This document shows, piece after piece, positions 1 to 8,690 of a stretch of 10,925 nucleotides of DNA (position 1 is the first letter of the stretch; every line of letters starts with the position of its first letter). The stretch covers positions 51,654-62,578 of the forward strand of contig NW_019091749.1 in the NCBI RefSeq assembly GCF_001949145.1, given 5' to 3'. Both the position numbers and the translations under genes were made by a program. Under the pieces are notes generated by a model. The model worked only from the letters and a program-made list of their open reading frames with translations, did no database searches and was not told the origin of the DNA. The DNA is from Acanthaster planci. Its lineage: Eukaryota; Echinodermata; Asteroidea; Valvatida; Acanthasteridae.

Positions 1-3000
1 AAGTACAGTACAACTTTGTCTCAAGTCATCTTCTTGTGTCAATTCATATGACCTGTCGGGTAATAGTATTTAGATATTCAGCCATTTACTTTGAGAGGTA
101 TCGAGTCTTTTCGTTGCTCTACCCTTAACTTTGAAAATGTGTACATATTTCACCTCATCGCATATGCAGTATTCCGATTTTTCCCCCTCCCAATTCCTAC
201 ATAACCAAAGCTCCAACAGTCTAAAATCTTCAAGTAATCTGTTCCTTAATAGTCCATACTTGAAGTTCAGCAGGTATATAGATATTTGGCCATTTAGCTA
301 GATAGGTATCGAGTCTATTGATTGCTTTTCCCTTAATTTTGTAAATTTGTAAATATTTCACCTATTGAGTCTTTCTCCGCTCTATCCTTAACTTTGAAAA
401 TTTGTACATTTGTGGCTTTTCCCTGAATTTTGCCAATTTGTACCTATTTCACCTAATCGCATTTGCAGTATTCCGATCCTTTCCCCTTTCAATTCCAACT
501 AAAGCTTCAACACTAAATTTTTGGGGAACCTGTTCCCCAATAGCCCATGCTTCAAATCAAGGAGGTATTTACATTTAGATATTTGGACTTTTAATTTGAG
601 AAGTATTGAGTTTTTCCTTGCTCTACCCTTAACTTTAAAAATTTGTACATATTTCACCTCATGAGGGGAAAAATGCATTGATGCATTCAGATGTTTTCCA
701 TCTGAAGTCTAACATAACTAAAGCTCCAACACTCTAAACTTTTAAAGAAATCTCTTTCTGAATAGTTCACGTTTATTATATTTGTAGCATTCCGATCATT
801 TCCCCTCTCAATTCTGACATAACAAAATCTCCAACAGTTGAAATTTCTGAAGAAATCTGTGCTGACTAGTCCAAGTTGTAAATCAAGGAGGTATTGCAAT
901 ATTTGGACTTTCAGTTTGAGAGGTATTGAGTCTTTTCTTTGCTCTATCCTTAACTTTGAAAATACCTACATGTACATACATGTATTTCACCCCATCTGAG
1001 TTGCTGCATTGCTATGGTTTCATCTGTGATTTTTAACAGAAATGAAGGTCCAAAAATTTTAAGTTTCCAAAAAATTAGATCCTTAATGGTCAACTGTTCA
1101 AATCGTGCACGTATATAGACACTTGGCAATCTAGTTAGGTAAGTATTGAGTCTTTTCGTTACTCTACCCTTGACTTTGAAAATTTGTACATATTTCACGT
1201 TATCACATTTCTATCATTCCGATATTTTCCCCTCTCAATTCTGACATTAGTAAAGCCTCAACAATCTAAAGTTTTCAAGAAATCTATTCCTTAATAGTCC
1301 ATGTTTGAAGTTCAGCAGGTATATAGATATTTGGCCATTTAGCTAGATAATTTTTGAGTCTTTTCATTGCTTTTCCCTTAATTTCGAAAATTTGTACATA
1401 TTTCACCTCATTGCATATGCAGTATTCTGATTTTTTCCCCTCTCAATTCCGACATCTCTAAAGCTCAAACACTATATTTTTAGAGAAATCTGTTCCCTAA
1501 TGGCCCATGCTTCAAATCAAGGAGGTATTTAGTTTGAGAAGTATTTATTCTTTTTGTGTTTCTACCCTTAGCTTTGAATATTTCAGCCCATCTCATTTGG
1601 TGCATTCTGATGTTTTCCCATCTGAATTGTAACATAACTGAAGGTCCGAAAATGGTAAATTTCCCCAAACATTAGTTGGTAACTAATCAATGATTCAAAT
1701 TGTGTATTGTGTATTCAGCCATTTAGTTTGAGAGATATTGAGTCTTTTTGCTGCTCTACCCTTAACTTTGAGAATTTGTACATATTTCACCTAATCACAT
1801 TTGCAGTATTCCAATCTTTTCCCTTCTCAATTCCTACATAACTAATTCTAATAAAACAGTTTACAATTTTCAAGAAATCTGTTTGTTAATAGTCCATGCT
1901 TCAAATCAAGGAGGTATTTACATGTAGATATTTGGACTTTTAATTTGAGAAGTATTGAGTTTTTCCTTGCTCTACCCTTAACTTAAAAAAATTGTACATA
2001 TTTCACCTCATGAGGGGAAAGATGCATTGGTGCATTCAGATGATTTCCCATCTGAATTCTAACATAACTGAAAGTCCGAAAATGCTAAATTTTCCAAGAA
2101 ATCAGTTGGTAAGTAATCAATAATTCAGATGATGTAGGTTTTTAGATATTCAGCTATTTAGTTTAAGAGGTATTGAGTCTTTAAGTGTTTCTACCCTTAA
2201 CTTTGAAAATTCGTTCATATTTCACCCATCTCATTTAGGGCATTCCGATGTTTTCCCATCTGAATTTAACATAACTGAAGGTGCAAAAATCTAAAATTTT
2301 CCAAGAAATCAGTTGGTAAGTAATTATATTATTCACCTAATCGCATTTGCAGTATTCCGATCTTTTCCCCTCTCAATTCCTACATAACTAAAGCTCCAAT
2401 AGTCTAAAATTTTCAAGAAATCTGTTCCTTAATAGTGCATGTCTCAAATTCAGCAGGTATTTAGATATTTGCCATTTAACTAGATAAGTATCGAATCTTT
2501 TCATTGCTTTACCCATTAATTTTGCAAATTTGTACATATTTCACCTCATTGCATATGCAGTATTCCGATTTTTTCCCCTCTCAATGCCGACATAACTGAA
2601 GGTTCGACAACCTAAATTTTTAAAGAAATCTGTTCCCTAATAGTCCATGCTTCAAATCAAGGAGGTATTTAGATATTTGGCCTTTTAGATTGAGAGGTAT
2701 TGAGTCTTTTTGTGTTTCTACCCCTAACTTTGAAAATTCGTTCATATTTCACCCCATCTTATTTGGTGCATTCCGATGTATTCCCATCTGAATTTAACAT
2801 AACTGAAGGTGCGAAAATGCTAAATTTTCCAAGAAATTAGTTTCTTAAGTATTCAATTATTAAAATCATATAGGTATTTAGATATTCCGCCATTTAGTTT
2901 GAGATGTGTTGAGTCTTTTCCTTGCTCTACCTTTGACATTGAAAATGTGTACATATTTCACGTTATCACATTTGTAGCATTCTGATCTTTTCCCCTCTCA

Positions 3001-4328
3001 ATTCTGACGTAACTAAAGCTCCAACATATGAAATTTCTGAAGAAATCTGTACTGAATAGTCCACAATGTAAATTAAAGAGGTATTTAGATATTTGGACTT
3101 TCAGCTAGAGAAGTATTGAGTCTTTTCGTTGCTCTACCCTTAACTTTTAAAATATGTACATATTTCACCTTATCACATTTGTATCATTTCGATCTTTTCC
3201 CCTCTCAATTTTGACATACATGTATCTAAAGCTCCAACAGTTGAAATTTTTAAAGAAATCTGTTCCTAAATTGTCCATGTTGTAAATCAAGGAGATATTT
3301 AGTCTTATAGTTTGAGAGGTATTGAATCTTTTCTCTTCTATACCCTTAACTTTGTGAAAATTTGTATGTTTTTCCCTTTCCCCTTAATTTTGCCAATTTG
3401 TACACATTTCACCTAATTGCATTTGAAGTATTCCAATCTTTTCCACTTTCAATTCCGACATATCTAAACCCCCAACACTCTAAATTTTTAAAGAACATTC
3501 GAATGTTCCCTAATAGCCCATGCTTCAAATCAAGAGGGTATTTAGATATTTTGTCTTTCAGTTTGAGAGGTATTGAGTCTTTTCCTATTTCCACCCAAAA
3601 CTTTGAAAATTCCTACATACTTCACCCAATCTCGTTTGGTACATTTTGACGTTTTCCCATCTGAATTCTAACATAACTGAAGGGCCGACAATTCTGAATT
3701 TTCCAAGAAATTGGTTGGTAAGTAATCAATGATTCAAATTATGTAGGTATTTAGATATTCAGCCATTTATTTTCAGAGGTATTGAGTCTTTTCCTTGCTC
3801 TACCTTTGACTTTGAAAATATGTACGTATTTAGCCTTATCACATTTGTAGCATTCCAATCTTTCCCCTTTCAATTCTGACATAACTAAAGCTCCAACAGT
3901 CGAAATTTCTGAGGAAATCTGTGCTGAATAGTCCACAGTGTAAATCAAGGAGGTATTTAGATATAGCGACTTTCAGTTTGAGAGGTATTGAGTCTTTTGA
4001 ATGCTGTACCCTTGACTTTGAAAATGTGTACATATTTCACATTATCACATTTGTATCATTCCGATTTTTTTCCCCTCTCAATTCCTACATTAATAAAGCT
4101 CCAACAGTCTAAAATTTTCAGGAAATCTGTTCCTTAATAGTCCATGCTTGAAGTTCAGCATGTATATAGATATTCGGCAATTTAACTACATGTAGATAAG
4201 TATTGAGTCTTTTCATAGCTTTTCCCTTAATTTTGTAAATTTGCACATATTTCTTCTCATCGCATATGCAGTATTCCGATATTTCCCCTCTCAATTCTGA
4301 CATGACTAAAGCTCCAACACTCTAAACC
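1..4328 (+). repeat. Satellite array, about 20 head-to-tail copies of a ~208-bp unit
   Basis: Short anchors recur at near-constant spacing. The block around TATTTCACCTCATCGCAT occurs near 150, 448, 654, 985, 1194, 1401, 1581, 1786, 2003, 2220, 2332, 2539, 2749, 2957, 3165, 3408, 3621, 3831, 4036 and 4251. The anchor GAGTCTTTT follows the same beat. Most intervals are 203-218 bp; exceptions near 310-367, 654-767 and 2220-2332 look like partial units. All copies have the same orientation. Monomers fall into subtypes: A (GCAT[A/T]TGCAGTATTCC), B (CCCATCTCATTTGG with GTTGGTAAGTAATCAAT), C (TTATCACATTTGTAGCATT with TTGAAATTTCTGAAG) and D (followed by AAGTTCAGCAGGTATATAGA). The open frames on both strands repeat with the monomer and are not genes. 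The array enters from the left edge, so its full length is unknown. The right boundary is where similarity stops after CCAACACTCTAAA. Confidence 0.93.
2539..4260 (+). repeat. Higher-order repeat within the satellite, ~870-bp period
   Basis: Subtypes run A (2539), B (2749), C (2957), C (3165), then A (3408), B (3621), C (3831), C/D (4036), A (4251). Corresponding monomers are 869, 872, 874 and 871 bp apart, and the last pair 843. Diagnostic variants travel with position. For example, both B monomers are followed by CCTTGCTCTACCTTTGAC, whereas most other monomers have CTACCCTTAAC. This indicates amplification of a four-monomer block as well as of single monomers. The period was measured by eye from anchors, so individual values may be off by a few bases. 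Confidence 0.7.
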
Positions 4329-4424
4329 TTCTGACCTATTTCATTTCTTCCCCTCTTATCGAGGTAAATTCCTTTGATGGGAAAGGAGAGTTTTCCTTTC
4401 TGCCCAGACCTCACTACAGTCATG
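4329..4424 (-). other. 3' untranslated region of the minus-strand gene, abutting the satellite
   Basis: On the minus strand this follows the TAG stop at 4427-4425 and ends where satellite similarity begins. I see no AATAAA on the minus strand between here and about 4100; the first exact minus-strand AATAAA is inside the array near 3767. The true transcript end is therefore unclear and may lie within satellite sequence. A small inverted repeat, GAAAGGA and TCCTTTC with a 6-base loop, lies near 4381-4400. Confidence 0.5.
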
Positions 4425-4794
4425 CTAGAGGCTCTGAATGATAATGTCATCTCCGTCTTTGAGTATGTCTTGGGGCTTTCTTGCCTTTTTTTTCACACTG
4501 CCAACCAAAGCCACATCAATGGAATGGACAATTAAGGGATCATTGCAGTTGACCTGCAGATGATCCACATGGCAGGGTCCAACAACGTAGTGGCGGACAC
4601 ACTCTCCCTGGGATGATAGAGCAGTCTTACATCGATCTGTTCCTTGAATAATGTTGAACTTCCCATGATCTTCCTCTTCAGCGAGACGTTCTAGCAACAC
4701 TACAGCCATGGCTGCATGGGACGTCATCTGTCCACCTTTCAAATTTGTGGCAGCAGATTGTAGCATGTTTATTGATAGGTTCCAGCTAACACTG
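4425..4794 (-). CDS. Last coding exon of an unidentified minus-strand gene
   Basis: The exon opens after a minus-strand acceptor (CACTCACAG at 4795) and reads 122 codons plus one leading base to a TAG at 4427-4425. An in-frame TGA lies just upstream, so the open frame needs a splice rather than a start codon here. The product includes QMTSHAAMAVVLLERLAEEE, helix-forming and leucine/alanine-rich, then a cysteine- and histidine-containing stretch (GECVRHYVVGPCHVDHLQV). It ends with a basic patch KKKARK and the tail DGDDIIIQSL. Composition and helix pattern could suit the end of a HEAT/armadillo-like or other alpha-helical protein, but that is a guess and I do not recognise the family. The acceptor is a tandem CAGCAG, so two in-frame starts differing by one residue are possible. 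Confidence 0.72.
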
Positions 4795-4863
4795 CTGTGA
4801 GTGCTATAACAGCCTTCCTTATGTGCTTCTTTCACTCAGAGCTACGACTCGTAATGTATCTAC

Positions 4864-4958
4864 AGGTCAGCCCTAGCTGCCATACACATTGGTTTCAAAA
4901 TCTGTTCAACTGCCCAGGACAATGCTGCTGTCCGCAGTGCAGAGGTCAAATGGACTTC
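4864..4958 (-). CDS. Internal exon of the same unidentified minus-strand gene
   Basis: A minus-strand acceptor TCCCACAG (ending at 4959) is followed by an open frame of 31 codons plus two bases, including EVHLTSALRTAALSWAVEQ, which has a regular amphipathic-helix look. It begins in phase 0, matching the phase-0 end of the exon at 6186. It ends in phase 2, matching the one-base completion in the exon starting at 4794. The chosen donor, CCT|GTAGAT at 4863, is weak and gives an intron of only 69 bases; a TAG follows immediately in frame. A second donor 24 bases earlier in the exon (CAAT|GTGTAT) also leaves phase 2 and would shorten the exon. The reading frame is well supported; the 3' boundary is not. 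Confidence 0.6.
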
Positions 4959-6185
4959 CTGTGGGACCGACGACAAATCATTATGAAGTTCCTTACCATT
5001 TCTTAAATTTATACATTCCTTCTTGTTTATGTGTAAAAGTGTATTCGCGGCATTACATGTGTCGTTGCCAACCCTGCACCTAGACCGGTGCTACTCTGCA
5101 TATGGAGTGACTGTGTGAGCATGTCTGATCGTGGTGAGACCATACGTCATCTTCAAAAGTAATGTATTAAGATACTGGGTACTGTAATATGTTATTGTTG
5201 CCAGGGGAATTTTCCATGCTATGACTTGTACCTTCAGGGTGACATCATATGCAGCAGTGTTTTTTGTCAAAGATGCATATGATTACTAATTTTTAAGAAT
5301 TGTTTTCTGGAAATTTCTAAACACTGAATTATTTTTATCAGGTAATTGATACAGAAACCTGAAAGCTCCTTGTTGATGGGTACCGTATTTAAGGGTGTGT
5401 GGATGTATTTCTGAAAATGTTGCGGCATACGTAACATTTGTAAGTAAAAGAAAAAGAAAATCTGATTTATTTTAAAAAAAATGATTTCTAAAATTATTAT
5501 TATTATTTGAATCAAATAAGTAGCCAACCCTGCTTTTTAGCATTAATGTGTTTCACTTTCTTGCAAAAGTAGTGGTTTGCTGGCAAAATCTGGCAGGCTC
5601 AGTGACCCTCCTGATTGAGATTCAGTTCTGTCATGCTTACAACAGCAACTTAATATATCTAGACAGGGAACAAACACTGCTTGGACGATGCTTTTTGTTC
5701 TGGCCAGTGCTTCTCAAGTGTTTAAAGGAAACATGCAGATGATCTCTGGTAATGAAACATCTACATGTACATGTGCGTAAATTGAAGGTCAGAGAGCCTG
5801 TCCTTTCATTTCCAGCAAACTTTCTCAAAAAAGAAGTGACTTTTTATCATGGCATGTCAGTCTATTTCTTGGTGTGAAATTGATGTGTCCAGTTGCAATC
5901 CGTAGCATTGATAAAAATAACAGATTTTGAAATTAATACCATTATACCGGTACTTGGACAATACATTTATCAGATTACTTCCTTGTCTTTGCATTGAGTG
6001 GCACCGCCACTCACCGGCTATGAAAAACTCACCCTGATATAAGGATGAGAAACGTAGGTCTGTTCTATGCAATATACTGTAACTACACCCCAAACAGGGC
6101 TGCCCTCGTGCAGAACTACATGTACCCTTACAAACCAAAAGCTTTAGAGATCGATAACAGATCTTCCAAAGGATCTTCAACATAC
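4959..6185 (-). other. Intron of the unidentified minus-strand gene
   Basis: This lies between a donor CAG|GTATGT (minus, at 6185) and the acceptor at 4959, about 1.23 kb. It is AT-rich and has no frame on either strand that looks coding. It contains a short ATT-repeat tract at 5493-5507 and several TACATGTA-type words near 5762 and 6117. I see nothing else that can be named. Confidence 0.55.
5493..5507 (+). repeat. ATT microsatellite, five units
   Basis: A perfect run of ATT trinucleotides inside an AT-rich intronic stretch. It is preceded by a purine-rich AAAAGAAAAAGAAAA tract near 5446 and by a run of A near 5474. No function is suggested. Confidence 0.8.
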
Positions 6186-6293
6186 CTGTCCTTTACCAAC
6201 CGCGCCTTGTAAACAATCTGTCTGGCACTTCCACTTGGGCAGCAGTGGTCGCCCCCTTGGATTGGAGGCTATGCAAGCCAAAACTCTTAATAT
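6186..6293 (-). CDS. Internal exon of the unidentified minus-strand gene
   Basis: This is the best-delimited exon in the window. On the minus strand the acceptor CCCTGTGTTTGTTGCAG has a pyrimidine tract, and the donor GGACAG|GTATGT is strong. Between them are exactly 36 codons with no stop, in phase 0 at both ends. The translation contains ILRVLACIASNPRGR followed by PLLPKWKCQTDCLQG. Joined to 4864-4958 it continues in phase without any adjustment. The helix followed by a proline-rich turn and a Lys-Trp-Lys core looks like real protein, but I cannot name it. The three exons together give about 190 residues, so this is the C-terminal part of a larger protein whose upstream exons lie to the right. 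Confidence 0.68.
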
Positions 6294-6589
6294 CTGCAAC
6301 AAACACAGGGCTAAAACCTCAAGGATAACTTCCCTTACACTTGAATCCGAGTGTGGCTGATTAATACCCTCAATATGTACCCACCTTTAACTTTTGACTG
6401 AGCATGAAAAATAAAGGCGTCTGATTCAGAAACTTTAGCTGCGGATATATATTTCTGTAACAATTCTACTGGACAATACCTAAAATCTGTCTTATTTATG
6501 ACTAATCTACCCTCTTGGTACTGGTCAGTTGTGCTTGACAGAGTAAAACCCTCATAAATGAAAGAAATGTTATGTTCATGCTACATATA

Positions 6590-6852
6590 GGGTGGTGATA
6601 CCCTATGGTGGTGGGGTACACTTTAGTTTTAAATTAGCGATTGATCTCTCTGGCAATTAAGATACTCCAAATAAAGATCAAGAACTGGCACAAAGAATGA
6701 TTCTCACTGTGCATGTATGTTAGAGTTGGTTTAGTTCTATTTGAAATCAAATTGACAAATTTAGGACTGTCCCATTATTGAAATTGAGAAAATTTACACA
6801 ATTGTGGATAGTAATAAATGGAGTTGACAATGATATGGATTGATAGACCAGT
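6590..6852 (+). repeat. Interspersed repeat, copy 1
   Basis: This is collinear with 10662-10925 in the same orientation. Shared blocks in order are: a GGGT...ACCC hairpin then ATGGTGGTGGG; TAGTTTTAAATTAGCGATTGA against AAGTTTTAATTTAGGGATTGA; CAATTAA followed by AATAAA; and near the end ACACAATTGTGGATAGTAAT against ACACAGTGGTGGACCTTAGT, then AATGGAGT(T/C)AACA. Identity is roughly two thirds by eye. The start can form the hairpin ATAGGGT-GGTGAT-ACCCTAT. No coding capacity or clear terminal repeats were seen, so it is probably a non-autonomous element or the end of a larger one. Confidence 0.72.
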
Positions 6853-6942
6853 TGACCAGTAATGAAAAAAAAGCTTATGCTGTGAGTGTGATAATTGCAA
6901 GAATAAAAATGTAAGTCATAAGATATGGCAGAGCCAATGGGC

Positions 6943-6999
6943 AAAGGGATAATTAAATGATAAAAGGATAATTAAAGGATAGGCTAAAGGATAAAAGGG
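6943..6999 (+). repeat. Short imperfect tandem repeat (AAAGGATAATTA-like)
   Basis: AAAGGATAA-type words follow one another: AAAGGGATAATTAAATGAT, AAAAGGATAATTAAAGGATA, then GGCTAAAGGATAAAAGGG. The unit length drifts between about 9 and 19 bases, as expected of a decayed minisatellite. No function is implied. Confidence 0.55.
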
Positions 7000-7369
7000 C
7001 CTGGTGCAACCTGCTCTCTCTACAGAGTTCAGCTGTGTAAAGACCACACAATGAAACAATTTAGTATATGTAATAGTCATTGAGTCCAAACATGAAACAG
7101 TTGTTATGCTTCGTGCATGTGTACAGGTCACGTGGTCAAACTTTCCACAAAACTTTCATGACAATGCAACTAACAAATCAGTTAAAATGACAAATTTTTG
7201 AACTGACACTTGGCCAACACGTACTACGAGACAAACCTGTCAATGTGAACAGGCCAGAACTTTGTATAACGATAAATGAAAGATAAAATTCGCAAAACGT
7301 TTAGGACAAAAGTACGCTTATGTTCTGACAGAACAAACTCCTGCTAGAGAGAGGCAGATTGTCACTTAC

Positions 7370-7424
7370 GCCACAGTGAAGTACGTCACTGTACAAAATA
7401 TGGACTAGAACCCATTGTAGCAGA
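7370..7424 (-). CDS. Candidate further exon of the unidentified gene
   Basis: On the minus strand a short open stretch of 55 bases lies between an acceptor (ATCAATATTAG, weak pyrimidine tract) and a strong donor GGC|GTAAGTGA. One frame reads LLQWVLVHILYSDVLHCG without a stop and ends in phase 0, the phase needed by the exon at 6293. The joined peptide would read on into ILRVLACIAS, which is plausible for a helical-repeat protein. The short length and weak acceptor mean this could be chance. It would leave the retrotransposon relic at 7600-9223 inside the next intron. Confidence 0.3.
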
Positions 7425-7599
7425 CTAATATTGATGAGGATATGGTTAATTTATGATTGTGACCATGAACAATCACTAGGGCCACTTTATACAGAAAATA
7501 CAACAATTTAAATATTATGTCGGGACTTTGTTGAACGAGTAGGAACACTTGAGGTTTGTGAGAAAGTGCGTGGTGTAGAAACCTGAGAGAGCCCTAGAG

Positions 7600-8148
7600 T
7601 CAAAGTCTGACCACCACAGAAATGTGAGAAAGCTTGACATGAGCAAGTTCACTTAATCAGAAAAAACCTGTGTATGCCGAAAGACACATCGTAACTGATC
7701 TCAAGCTTATAAGATCCGTCTCTTTGTTCGCATTTTACAAGTAAGAATCTATAATTTCCTTCAGAACTGAAGCTAGGTACTAGCCTTTTCGTTTCAATTG
7801 GTTTAGAGAGCCATCGTTTAAGGCCTTCTAGAGTAAACTTTGCAAATGAATAGACCATGGGATCATCAATTCCGATGTTTTGTGTGCCCAAGATGTGGAT
7901 GTTACAGCTTTAACAATTGGTGTTGGGGAATTGCACTTTTTACTTAAACAAGTGAAATATAGATGTATGTTCAAAGGGGTCTGTACTTATGTGCTTTTTC
8001 CAAGACCCCGAGCCCAATCTGACCACTGTAAGCAAGCTCCCGAGTACAGCTTCCCTATTCCTCCCTTAAGTCCAGCATTACACTCAGAAGCTGAGCTGCT
8101 AACTGCCTCAATTCTGGTGATTCCTCTTCCATACTTGAAGCCCAAATA
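7600..8148 (-). pseudogene. Tyrosine recombinase fragment (core-binding domain plus start of catalytic domain)
   Basis: The reading passes through three frames. From 8148 to about 7880 one frame holds KLYSGACLQWSDWARGLG, a TAA at 7989-7987, then NIHLYFTCLS and PIVKAVTSTSWAHK. This is the helical DNA-binding (SAM-like) domain. It shifts near 7875 to the frame giving GIDDPMVYSFAKFTLEGLKR and LSKPIETKRLVP, the linker typical of these recombinases. It shifts again near 7775 to LKEIIDSYL, a stop, then SLRSVTMCLSAYTGFF, a stop (7659-7657) and LSELAHVKL. The last block is box I of the recombinase fold, in which the catalytic arginine normally stands between GFF and [I/L]SEL; here that codon is TGA. 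The His-x-x-Arg and tyrosine regions are not found beyond 7600. This is a dead fragment. Confidence 0.78.
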
Positions 8149-8167
8149 TCATTGCTGCATATGGTCT

Positions 8168-8225
8168 GCACAGAGACAACAAAACGGTCATGATCCGCAC
8201 AGAGACAACAAAACTGTCATTATTA
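8168..8225 (+). repeat. Tandem duplication, 2 x 29 bp
   Basis: Two adjacent units start with GCACAGAGACAACAAAAC. The second differs from the first at about four positions toward its end. It lies in the poorly conserved linker of the retrotransposon relic, between the RNase H margin and the recombinase, and probably arose by slippage after insertion. Confidence 0.85.
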
Positions 8226-8247
8226 CTACATGTACATATATGGTATT

Positions 8248-8650
8248 TTAAATGTAGACATATGAGAAATCTTTAATCCAAGTATTTCGCTTTGAGTAAT
8301 ATTGTATTAACTTAACATCCCAGTTTCTAGGAATTTCATATGCTAGTTGTAATGGTTTCCCTACATTATAACCATCTGGGAATAAGATCGGCCAGTATGG
8401 TGCCAAAAACTAGCATGGGTTAATCAAAGTGCCAATGGCCTTGGTACTTTCCATGGGCTTGATAACTCTGGGTGTCAAGGCAATTGGGGGTACAACCCAA
8501 TTGTTTTCTTTTTTCCAGTCCACAGTGAAAGCATCTACTGTTTCACAACCTGGATTATGGTATCTAGAATTAAACTTTGCGACTTTTTAATTGTAATACT
8601 TTAGGTGGGTTTTCTTCATATGCATAGTAACTGTCAACAACATGAGATTG
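8248..8650 (-). pseudogene. C-terminal RNase H margin of the DIRS-like element
   Basis: From about 8647 the minus strand reads SHVVDSYYAYEEN, resembling the [H]xVDRFA motif that follows RNase H in this group. After a frame change near 8590-8610 it continues as KFNSRYHNPGCETVDAFTVDW and then ENNWVVPPIALTPRVI, a highly characteristic block. It ends with GTLINPC, a TAG at 8412-8410, and APYWPILFPDG, with the frame closing at a TAA at 8250. The RNase H catalytic core and reverse transcriptase that should come before are not present. The block identifies the element type better than any other part. The host consequence is probably none. Confidence 0.78.
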
Positions 8651-8690
8651 ATTAATACTATCAGAATACAACACAACATCAGAATTGAAC

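Larger units (their letters stand above)
6294..7369 (-). other. Probable intron holding interspersed repeat copy 1
   Basis: Upstream of the exon at 6293 on the minus strand I find no convincing coding frame until the candidate exon at 7424-7370. The stretch contains one copy of an interspersed repeat (6590-6852) and a short imperfect repeat of the word AAAGGATAATTA (6943-6999). The remainder is featureless AT-rich sequence. Confidence 0.4.

Noticed and set aside
687-4303. Many open frames of 60-95 codons on both strands in the left 4.3 kb
   Set aside because: They recur with the satellite monomer and share the same peptide phrases; the monomer length is not a multiple of three in most copies. 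They reflect repeat sequence with few stops, not genes.
1-4328. CRISPR-like array
   Set aside because: Repeats are about 208 bp, contiguous and diverged, without short constant repeats separated by unique spacers, and the DNA is clearly animal.
5857-6183. Minus-strand open frame of 108 codons next to the exon at 6186
   Set aside because: It lies just downstream of a strong CAG|GTATGT donor, is in intron sequence and has no conserved-looking content.
7000-7600. Continuation of the recombinase catalytic half
   Set aside because: I read all minus-strand frames left of 7600 for the HxxR and tyrosine regions and found nothing convincing.
7880-8251. Plus-strand open frame of 123 codons
   Set aside because: It lies opposite the recombinase fragment, which has recognisable family blocks on the minus strand; the plus frame shows none.
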